Part shown: positions 1 through 5,720 of the stretch, piece by piece | Position numbering within the stretch: position 1 is the first letter of the stretch | How the letters are laid out: the number at the start of each line of letters is the position of its first letter | Source of the DNA: Rubrivivax sp. | GTDB lineage: Bacteria > Pseudomonadota > Gammaproteobacteria > Burkholderiales > Burkholderiaceae | NCBI GenBank assembly: GCA_004211235.1 | Contig: SEEY01000182.1 | Coordinates: forward strand, 1 to 7,417 | DNA: 7,417 nt | Reading direction: 5' to 3' | Program-made: the position numbers and the translations under genes | Notes under the pieces: model-generated | The model's input: the letters and a program-made list of their open reading frames with translations, nothing else | Told to the model about the DNA's origin: nothing | Databases searched by the model: none

Positions 1-2
1 GG

Positions 3-311
3 CTGATGCAGACGCCGCACGCCATGCTGGACGCCCGCGTGCGCCGCGAGGTGCCGGGCGGTGGCTTCGAGCTGGTGTCGGCGGCGCTGGGTTCGCAAGG
101 CGGCGGCGAGATCGGCGTGGACCCGGCCAAGGAAGGTGGCAAGCACAGCCTGCGCCGCGTGTTCGACATCGAGCTGCAGCTGGACAAGCCCTCGCCCAGC
201 GCGGTGTTCGGCGACAAGGTCTGGGTGCGCTTCGACCTGGGCGCCACGCCGCTCGCGGCGCAGTGGCTGTTGCGGCTGCGGCAGGCGTTCCTGGCGAGGC
301 TGAACGTCTAA
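3..311 (+). CDS. C-terminal part of an HlyD-type adaptor or M50 peptidase/HlyD fusion protein (5' end outside window)
   Basis: The reading frame is open from the left edge to a TAA at 309-311, giving about 102 residues of a longer protein; the ATG at 6-8 is probably internal. The visible part is beta-rich: an R-V-R-R-E stretch, a glycine-rich loop (SQGGGEIGVDP), strands around RRVFDIELQLD, then the segment DKVWVRFDLGATPLAAQW and an amphipathic tail LLRLRQAFLARL. From knowledge of the families, this layout (terminal beta-barrel strand, V-R-F-D, then a short W/R-rich helix ending in L-x-R-L/F-N/D-V) resembles the end of HlyD-like domains fused to membrane M50 zinc peptidases. The zinc site, lipoyl halves and membrane segments would lie upstream and cannot be seen, so the peptidase part is inference. 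It runs in the same direction as the SecA-like gene 108 bp downstream, which suggests a shared function. A stand-alone HlyD-family adaptor is the main alternative. Confidence 0.6.
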   Translation: MMQTPHAMLDARVRREVPGGGFELVSAALGSQGGGEIGVDPAKEGGKHSLRRVFDIELQLDKPSPSAVFGDKVWVRFDLGATPLAAQWLLRLRQAFLARLNV

Positions 312-327
312 AGTGAAAACCAAACAA

Positions 328-397
328 AGCCACAGAGGCACAGAGGCACAGAGGCGGCGGGATGACGCTCTCTCTGTGTCTCTGTGCCTCTGTGGCT
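328..397. repeat. Long hairpin made of CACAGAGG tandem repeats
   Basis: Left arm 328-353 and right arm 372-397 are complementary over 26 positions with a single mismatch (G340... region against T379, a G-U pair in RNA), around an 18-base loop. The left arm contains three consecutive copies of the octamer CACAGAGG (331-338, 339-346, 347-354); the right arm carries the complementary CCTCTGTG type units, one of them altered. It fills most of the 108-bp gap between the upstream gene stop (311) and the SecA-like start (420). No T-tract follows, so it is not a typical intrinsic terminator. Its composition (alternating CA/GAGG) differs from the surrounding codons, which fits a dispersed REP-like intergenic element. 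It could act as a transcript-stabilising or attenuating structure; that is inference. Confidence 0.85.
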
Positions 398-419
398 GTG
401 TCCCTGGCTTCGTCGCGCC

Positions 420-2420
420 ATGACCACCATGACGGGCGACCTCCGCTGGATTCGCGCCCTCGCCGGCCCCGAGTTCCGCCGCGCCGACACGCTGCGCGAC
501 GAGCGCGGTGCTGAGGGCGACCAGAAGCTGGAGCGCTGGCTGCGTGATGCGGCCGGCTGGCTGCCCGTGCAGAGCGAATCCGCCCGCAGCATCGCCGCGC
601 TGAACGCCGCCATCACCGCGCTGCCGCTGCGGGACACCAGCGACGAGGCCCTGGCGCAGCAACTGCACGGTGCCATGACCGCGCTGCGCGCCAATGCGAA
701 CGACGCCGCCGCGCTGGCCCGCGCGCTCGGCGCCGTGGGTGAGGCCGCCCGCCGCAAGCTGGGCCTGTGGCCCCACCCCGTGCAGTTCGCCGGCGCGCGG
801 CTGCTGATCACCGGCCGCCTGGCCGAGATGCGCACCGGCGAGGGCAAGACGCTGGTCGCCGCGCTGGCCGCCACGGTGATGGCCGCCAGCGGAGCGCGCG
901 TGCATGTCGTGAGCACCAACGACTACCTGGCCGAGCGCGACTGCGCCGAGATGCGGCCGCTGTTCGAATTCTTCGGCCTGCGCGGCAGCTTCGTCAAAGG
1001 CGGCATGGAGCCACCCGAGCGCCGCGCCGCCTACCGCCACGCGGTCTGCTACGTCAGCGGCAAGGAGCTGGTGTTCGACTACCTGAAGGACCGCCTCGCC
1101 GGCCACGGCCTGCTGCCCGGCCGCGTGGCGGGCGTGCGCGGCTTTGTGCGCGGCGAGGCGCCCGAGCCGCTGATCCCCGCGCTGCACTTCGCCATCGTCG
1201 ACGAGGCCGACAGCGTGCTCATCGACGAGGCGCGGACGCCCATGATCCTGTCGCAGGAGGCCGAGGGCATTCACGAACCGGCGCTGTTGGCCTGGGCGAT
1301 AGGCGCCGCGCAGGGCCTGCGTGAGGGCGAGCACTTCGCGCTGAAGCGGGCTAACCGCGAGGTGGAGCTGAAGCCCTCCACGCTGGACGCCTGCCCGCCG
1401 CTGCCCGACGGCATCCGCCCCGTCTGGCGAGCCCGGCCCTGGCGCGAGCAACTGCTGCGCCAGGCGCTGACGGCGCTGCACTTCTACGAACGCGACCAGC
1501 ACTACATCCTCGCCCCCGGTGACAAGCCGGAGGAGGGTCTGAAGGTGCAGATCGTCGACGAGAGCACCGGCCGTGTGATGGCCGACCGCAGCTGGGAGCA
1601 GGGCCTGCACCAGCTCATCGAGGCCAAGGAGGGCGTCAAGCTCACCACTGGCCGCGACACGCTGGCGCGCATGACCTTCCAGCGCTTCTTCCGCCGCTAC
1701 TACCTGCTCGCCGGCCTCACCGGCACCGCCGCCGAGGCCGCGCGCGAGCTGTGGGCGACGTACCGGCTGCGTGTTCGCCGGCTGCCGACCAACAAGCCCA
1801 TCGCGCGCCGCGAGCTGGCGGATGCCTGCTTTGCTAACGCTGCGACCAAGTGGCATGCCGTGGCCGACGACGCCATCGCGGCCGCCGCGCGCGGCCAGGC
1901 CGTGCTGGTGGGCACGCGCAGCGTCGAGGCCAGCGAGGCCGTCGCGTCCGTGTTCGCCGAGCGCGGCGTCGACGTCGTCGTGTTGAACGCGCGCCAGGAC
2001 GCCGCGGAGGCTGCCGTCGTGGCCGCCGCCGGCATCTCCGGTCGCATCACGGTCGCCACCAACATGGCCGGCCGAGGCACCGACATCGAGCCCGATGCGG
2101 CGGCGCTCGCTGCTGGCGGACTGCACGTCATCCTGACCGAGTACCACGAGTCCCCGCGCGTGGACCGCCAGCTCTTCGGCCGCAGTGGCCGCCAGGGCCA
2201 GCCGGGCAGCGTGCGCGCGCTGGTGGCGGTGGACGATCAACTCTTCAAGACCCTGCCTGCGCCGTTGCGCGCAGCGCTCGCCAATGGCCAGGGCCTGCCG
2301 CTGGCCGTCCGCATCGTCCAGGGCGCCGCCGAGCGCCGCGCCTGGCAGATGAGAAAACAGACCCTTCGCCAGGACCGCGAGTTGCACCGCATCATTGGCA
2401 TTGCAGGCACCACGACATGA
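420..2420 (+). CDS. Short SecA-like translocase ATPase (SecA paralogue lacking the C-terminal domains)
   Basis: This is a 666-residue SecA-family DEAD motor. Motifs in order: Walker A MRTGEGKT at 137-144 (K143), VSTNDYLAERD from 164, DEAD box 261-264 inside IVDEADSVLIDEARTPMIL, crosslinking-domain return VDESTGR at 379-385 followed by EAKEGVKL, LAGLTGTA at 430-437, LPTNKP from 455, TNMAGRGTDI at 547-556, and the arginine-finger block RQLFGRSGRQGQPGS at 583-597. Both nucleotide-binding folds and the preprotein-crosslinking domain are therefore present. After about residue 600 only some 65 residues remain, ending in an RKQTLRQDRELHRI helix, so most of the helical scaffold, the helical wing and the zinc-containing SecB-binding tail are absent. 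E. coli SecA has 901 residues. The start is set at ATG 420; ATG 429 is also possible and neither has a clear Shine-Dalgarno. GTG 384 is in frame but lies inside the hairpin. The stop overlaps the next gene (ATGA), so coupled translation with the adaptor is likely. It is a specialised paralogue rather than the housekeeping secA (inference from length and context). Confidence 0.9.
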   Translation: MTTMTGDLRWIRALAGPEFRRADTLRDERGAEGDQKLERWLRDAAGWLPVQSESARSIAALNAAITALPLRDTSDEALAQQLHGAMTALRANANDAAALARALGAVGEAARRKLGLWPHPVQFAGARLLITGRLAEMRTGEGKTLVAALAATVMAASGARVHVVSTNDYLAERDCAEMRPLFEFFGLRGSFVKGGMEPPERRAAYRHAVCYVSGKELVFDYLKDRLAGHGLLPGRVAGVRGFVRGEAPEPLIPALHFAIVDEADSVLIDEARTPMILSQEAEGIHEPALLAWAIGAAQGLREGEHFALKRANREVELKPSTLDACPPLPDGIRPVWRARPWREQLLRQALTALHFYERDQHYILAPGDKPEEGLKVQIVDESTGRVMADRSWEQGLHQLIEAKEGVKLTTGRDTLARMTFQRFFRRYYLLAGLTGTAAEAARELWATYRLRVRRLPTNKPIARRELADACFANAATKWHAVADDAIAAAARGQAVLVGTRSVEASEAVASVFAERGVDVVVLNARQDAAEAAVVAAAGISGRITVATNMAGRGTDIEPDAAALAAGGLHVILTEYHESPRVDRQLFGRSGRQGQPGSVRALVAVDDQLFKTLPAPLRAALANGQGLPLAVRIVQGAAERRAWQMRKQTLRQDRELHRIIGIAGTTT

Positions 2421-3217
2421 AACCGAGCTTTCTCCTCGCCCTGCTCAGCCTGCCCGCCTTGCCAACGCTGGCGCAGGACTACGACTGCATGATCGAGCCC
2501 GCGCAGACGGTGGAGATCCGCAGCCCCGTCGTCGGCATCCTGGAGCGCGTGCATGCGCGCCGTGGCGAGGCCATCCGCCAGGGCCAGGTGCTGGTCAGCA
2601 TCGAGAGCAGCGTGGAGGCCAGCGCGGCCGACTCCGCCAAGGCGCGCGCCGACGCGCAAGGCCAGGCCGAGATGTCGCGCGCCAAGGTCGGCGCGCTGCG
2701 CGAGAAGGCGCGGCGACTGCAGGACTTGCTGAAGGAGGAATTCGTGTCCGCCCAGGCCGTCGAAGACGCGCAGGCTGAACTCAAGCTCGCCGAGGCCGAA
2801 ATGAAAGCGGCCACCGAGAACAACCAGATCGCCCGCCTGGACCACCGCCAGGCCGTGGACCAGCTGCGCCGCCGCCAGATCCACGCGCCCTTCAGCGGCG
2901 TCGTGGTCGACCAATACCTCTACCCCGGCGCGCTGATGGACAGCAGCGACACCAAGAAGCCCGTGCTCAAGATCGCGCAGACGCACCCGCTCAAGGTGCA
3001 GGCGCTGTTGCCGGTCAAGGCCTTCACATCGGTGAAGCCCGGGCAGATGGTGAGCGTCACGCCCGAAGCGCCGTTTGCGGACAAGCCGATCCAGGCCCGC
3101 GTGCGCACCGTGGACCGCGTGCTGGACGCTGCGGCCGGCACCTTCGGCATCGTGGCGGAGATCGACAACGCCAAGGGCGAATTGCCGGCGGGGTTGCGTT
3201 GCCGGGTCAAGCTGTAA
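2417..3217 (+). CDS. HlyD/RND-type periplasmic adaptor (membrane fusion protein) subunit
   Basis: This 266-residue exported adaptor has an N-terminal signal peptide (M-K then a leucine-rich core, probable cleavage at TLA|QDYD after residue 19). A first lipoyl half-motif follows at about 29-64 (VEIRSPVVGILERV, then RRGEAIRQGQVLVSIES). An alpha-helical coiled-coil hairpin spans about 66-152, rich in A/E/K/R/Q, with a turn near LLKEEFVSAQAVEDAQ. The second lipoyl half is IHAPFSGVVVDQYLYPGALM at 155-174. A beta-barrel (about 185-266) ends in GTFGIVAEIDNAKGELPAGLRCRV. Typical RND adaptors have 350-400 residues and a membrane-proximal domain after the barrel; this one stops at the barrel. Such adaptors bridge an inner-membrane transporter and an outer-membrane channel in the periplasm. 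No pump or outer-membrane factor gene is adjacent; the overlapping neighbour is the SecA-like ATPase. ATG 2417 shares ATGA with that gene's stop, no strong ribosome site precedes it, and translation probably depends on coupling. Confidence 0.9.
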   Translation: MKPSFLLALLSLPALPTLAQDYDCMIEPAQTVEIRSPVVGILERVHARRGEAIRQGQVLVSIESSVEASAADSAKARADAQGQAEMSRAKVGALREKARRLQDLLKEEFVSAQAVEDAQAELKLAEAEMKAATENNQIARLDHRQAVDQLRRRQIHAPFSGVVVDQYLYPGALMDSSDTKKPVLKIAQTHPLKVQALLPVKAFTSVKPGQMVSVTPEAPFADKPIQARVRTVDRVLDAAAGTFGIVAEIDNAKGELPAGLRCRVKL

Positions 3218-3636
3218 GCGGACCGCCACGGTAGTGCTTGATTCTTGAGGGAACTTTTGGGAAGCTAAATTTGCAAGTCGGCCTACGCTTGAGGGCCACG
3301 TCTGTCTAGGCTTGTCCAACACCTGCCCTCAGACCGGCTTGATGCGCAGACCTGTCGAGCGGCGACGGGCAGGCGTCGGACAAACCTAAACGACTACGGT
3401 TCTTTCCAGTTGGTTAAATTCGAGAACGGACGCTTGGCACGCGGTGGGCGTTATCGAAGTGCTTCGACGGTGTTGGCCAGCGACTGCTATGGGCACATTG
3501 CTGACAGCCCCGTCAACAAGCCCCAGGGGCAGCAACCGCTGCAAAGCTGTCGCCTGCCTCAGCAGGTGGAGAAGTCGACAGGCACAACGCTTTGGAAGAC
3601 GCAATGCACCTCCCGCCAAGACGCAGGGCGCTTGGG
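3218..3636. other. Convergent intergenic spacer, lower GC, no convincing gene
   Basis: This spacer of about 420 bp lies between the 3' ends of two convergent gene groups. Its GC content is well below the genes: row 3241-3300 is 30/60 GC, against 47/60 for row 841-900 inside the SecA-like gene. Short frames exist on both strands (for example a TTG-start frame from 3410 and an opposite frame ending at 3386), but none has a ribosome site, recognisable domain or gene-like composition. Visible structure is a long imperfect inverted repeat (3304-3391) and two small hairpins: GCCCC-A-GGGGC at 3520-3530, and a 7-bp stem at 3551-3557/3562-3568 with loop CTCA. None has a T-tract, so terminators for the two converging transcripts cannot be placed with confidence. 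It may be a decayed acquired segment (inference). Confidence 0.6.
3304..3391. repeat. Imperfect long inverted repeat in the intergenic spacer
   Basis: The outer arms 3304-3317 and 3378-3391 pair at 12 of 14 positions. After a symmetrical 4-by-4 unpaired step, inner arms CCTGCCC (3322-3328) and GGGCAGG (3367-3373) pair perfectly, leaving a central region of 38 bases. The symmetric internal loop makes a real folded element more likely than chance. It could be a structured RNA 3' end, a bidirectional stabiliser, or a remnant of a mobile element recombination site. The integron attC core boxes do not occur in the required order. Confidence 0.5.
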
Positions 3637-4158
3637 CTAGCTGCGCACGCGGGAGAACTCGAACTTGTTCCGGAATGACGCAACGCCCGCGTCGTCGATT
3701 TCGTCCTTGGCAAGGGTCAGAGCAAGCGCGGAAAGCCGCATCGTGAAGCGATTGACCTGGCTGCCGTCGCGCCGCTCGAACAACAGCGATCTGACCTCAC
3801 CCGTGGTGTCATCCGCGGTGATGCGGTAGACGGCCGCCTTGGCATCCTGCCCCGAGGCCCAGGTGACCTCGCGTCCGGCCACGTCGAAGCGCATCCGTTC
3901 ATAGGAGTAGACGGTCTTCGCCGGACCGTCGCTGAAGGCGTAGTGCAGGACCAATTCGTCGGGAGCGCTCAGCGCGATCAGCAGGCGCGTCGGCAGGGTG
4001 ACCATGCGCTTCGGCTCGCTGTAGTCGCGGTACGTCAGCGCACCGCGCCACTCTCCCTGGACCGCCGCCAGTGCGCCGTCGGGCTTCGGGTCGTAGAGGG
4101 CAAAGGCGGGCCGGGCTCCGAGCGACACGAGGCCGGTCAACAAGAGACGACGTTGCAT
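3637..4158 (-). CDS. Small secreted protein of unknown function, probable beta-barrel
   Basis: The 173-residue product starts with a signal peptide (MQRR, then LLLTGLVSLGARPAFA, probable cleavage AFA|LY after residue 20), so it should act in the periplasm or outside the cell. The mature part opens with VQGEWRGALTYRDY at 34-46 and continues as alternating strands and turns: LPTRLLIALS, DELVLHYAFSDGPAKTVYSYERMRFDV, REVTWASG, AVYRITADD, EVRSLLFERRDG, NRFTMRLSALALTLAKDEID, and a final NKFEFSRVR. An early G-x-W followed by up-and-down strands recalls lipocalin-like barrels, but I cannot name the family and assign no ligand. ATG 4158 is preceded by GGGGA with a 7-base spacing. It lies 50 bp downstream of malQ on the same strand and may be cotranscribed, without an obvious metabolic link. 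No cysteine follows the signal sequence, so it is not a lipoprotein. An upstream extension of this frame would overlap malQ and is unlikely. Confidence 0.8.
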   Translation of the reverse strand: MQRRLLLTGLVSLGARPAFALYDPKPDGALAAVQGEWRGALTYRDYSEPKRMVTLPTRLLIALSAPDELVLHYAFSDGPAKTVYSYERMRFDVAGREVTWASGQDAKAAVYRITADDTTGEVRSLLFERRDGSQVNRFTMRLSALALTLAKDEIDDAGVASFRNKFEFSRVRS

Positions 4159-4165
4159 GTTCTGG

Positions 4166-4170
4166 TCCCC
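4166..4170 (-). promoter_or_regulatory. Ribosome binding site supporting the start of the secreted protein
   Basis: On the - strand GGGGA sits 7 bases before ATG 4158. This favours 4158 over the in-frame upstream extension of the same reading frame into malQ, and agrees with the signal peptide beginning exactly there. Confidence 0.45.
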
Positions 4171-4208
4171 AAGTTCCGCGCGGTGATGGTGTGCGAAGCC
4201 GGCTTCGG

Positions 4209-5720
4209 TCAGTCCGGCAACTTCAGCAGCTGGAACGGCCCGCGCCCGGCTGCCGCCGTGATCAGGCCCAGCACCCGGGTCGGCTCGGCGCCGATCCAGT
4301 CCCAGTGGAAGCGCCAGCCCCAGTTGCCGCCGAGCACGCCGGGCACGTTCATGCGGTGGGCGCTGCCCAGGCCGAGCACGTCCTGCAGCGGGTAGACGGC
4401 AATGTTGGCCACCGAGTTGGCGCAGGCGCGGATCGTCGCCCAATGCACATCATGGTCGCCGCAGGCCAGGTAGGAGCCGGCGAACTGGCGCTCGCGGGGC
4501 AAGGCCCGGTCCCACCAGCCGCGCACGGTGTCGTTGTCGTGCGTGCCGGTGTAGGCCACCGCCGCCCTGGGCCACATGTGCGGCAGGAACTCATGGTCGC
4601 CCTCGCCGCCGAAGGCGAACTGCAGGATCTTCATGCCGGGGAAGCCGCAGCCGTCGCGCAGCTCGTGCACGTCGTCGGTGATGAAGCCGAGGTCTTCCGC
4701 CACGATGGGCAGCGGGCCGAGCGCCTTCTTGATGGCGTCGAACAGCGCCATGCCGGGGCCGGCCTTCCATTCACCGCGGCGCGCGTCGGGGCTGTCGGCC
4801 GGGATCTCGTAATAGCCGGCAAAGCCGCGGAAGTGGTCGATGCGGAAGACATCGGCCTGGCTGAGCGCGCGCTGGATGCGCGCTGTCCACCAGGCGTAGT
4901 TCTCGGCGGCCATGCGGTCCCAGCGGTACAGCGGGTTGCCCCAGCGCTGGCCGAGGGGCCCAAGGTCATCGGGCGGGCAGCCGGCGACGACGGTGGTCTG
5001 AAAGTCCTCGTCGAGGAAATACAGGTCGGGGCGCGACCAGCAGTCGGCGCTGTCATGGGCGACGAAGATGGGCAGGTCGCCCATCAGGTGCACGCCGCGC
5101 TCGTTGGCATAGGCCTTCAGCGCGCCGCCCTGCACGGCGAACTGCCATTGCACGAACTGCCAGAAGGCGATTTCGTCGGCGTAGTCCTTGCGCGCCTTGG
5201 CGAGCGCTTTCGGGTCGCGGCGCTTCAGGCCTTCGCTCCATTCCCACCAGGGCTGGCCGTTCAGCGGCGAGCGGATGGCCATGAACAGGACGTAATCGTC
5301 CAGCCAGCTCTGCTCCGACAGGCACCAGGCGGCGAACGCCTTGCGGTCGGCATCCGCCGCACCGGCGAAGAAGCCGGCCGCAGCAGCACGCAACTGCTGT
5401 TCACGCCAGGGCGTGACGACACCGTAGTCGATGCGCTCGCCGTTGAAGTGCGGCACTTCCGGCTGCTTCAGCCAGCCTTTGGCGATCAGCGGCTCCAGCG
5501 CCACCATCCACTGGCTGCCGGCGAACGCGGACACGCCCTGGTAGGGGCTGTCGCCGGGGCCGATGGGGGTGGTCGGCAGCAGTTGCCAGATGCCCTGGCC
5601 GGAGGACTGCAGCCAGTCGACGAATCGGTAGGCATCGGGGCCGAAATCGCCCATGCCGTGCGGGCCGGGCAGCGAGGTGATGTGCAGCAGCACACCGGAG
5701 GAGCGTTGATTGAGATTCAT
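4209..5720 (-). CDS. malQ: 4-alpha-glucanotransferase (amylomaltase, GH77)
   Basis: The protein is complete at 503 residues, the size of compact bacterial amylomaltases. It transfers alpha-1,4-glucan segments between maltodextrins, releasing glucose, in the cytoplasm. The N-terminus RSSGVLLHITSLPGPHGMGDFGPDA (residues 6-30) and WQLLPTTPIGPGDSPYQ (45-61) are family signatures. GDLPIFVAHDSADCW runs at 214-228. The catalytic aspartate is D295 in VFRIDHFRGF, the acid/base is E342 in IVAEDLG, and the transition-state stabiliser is D395 in TGTHDNDTVRGWW. These almost match the D293/E340/D395 numbering known for Thermus amylomaltase, so the enzyme should be active. It ends in VPGVLGGNWGWRF and a short helix. 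The start ATG 5720 has GAGG 5 bases upstream and overlaps the glgX stop (ATGA), indicating coupled expression. Together with GlgX it would recycle maltotetraose-type dextrins freed during glycogen breakdown. Confidence 0.96.
   Translation of the reverse strand: MNLNQRSSGVLLHITSLPGPHGMGDFGPDAYRFVDWLQSSGQGIWQLLPTTPIGPGDSPYQGVSAFAGSQWMVALEPLIAKGWLKQPEVPHFNGERIDYGVVTPWREQQLRAAAAGFFAGAADADRKAFAAWCLSEQSWLDDYVLFMAIRSPLNGQPWWEWSEGLKRRDPKALAKARKDYADEIAFWQFVQWQFAVQGGALKAYANERGVHLMGDLPIFVAHDSADCWSRPDLYFLDEDFQTTVVAGCPPDDLGPLGQRWGNPLYRWDRMAAENYAWWTARIQRALSQADVFRIDHFRGFAGYYEIPADSPDARRGEWKAGPGMALFDAIKKALGPLPIVAEDLGFITDDVHELRDGCGFPGMKILQFAFGGEGDHEFLPHMWPRAAVAYTGTHDNDTVRGWWDRALPRERQFAGSYLACGDHDVHWATIRACANSVANIAVYPLQDVLGLGSAHRMNVPGVLGGNWGWRFHWDWIGAEPTRVLGLITAAAGRGPFQLLKLPD

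Noticed and set aside
328..397. Intrinsic terminator for the upstream gene
   Set aside because: The stem is strong but is followed by GTGTCCCTGG rather than a T-tract, so factor-independent termination is not supported by sequence.
384..419. GTG start at 384 for the SecA-like gene
   Set aside because: It lies inside the hairpin arm; the added residues derive from the repeat and resemble no SecA N-terminus, and no ribosome site precedes it.
2237..3322. - strand open frame of 361 codons opposite the adaptor gene
   Set aside because: It is the reverse shadow of the adaptor and the SecA-like 3' end; the + strand protein has a signal peptide, lipoyl halves and a coiled-coil hairpin.
3304..3391. 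Integron attC site
   Set aside because: The GTCTAGGC and CCTAAAC ends only loosely resemble core boxes, each with an extra base, and they occur in the opposite order (GTTRRRY-like first), so the attC layout is not met.
3386..3746. Small frames on both strands (3386-3619 -, 3410-3640 +, 3444-3746 +)
   Set aside because: They are short, mutually overlapping and have weak or no ribosome sites and no recognisable domain; the last one also runs into the secreted-protein gene.
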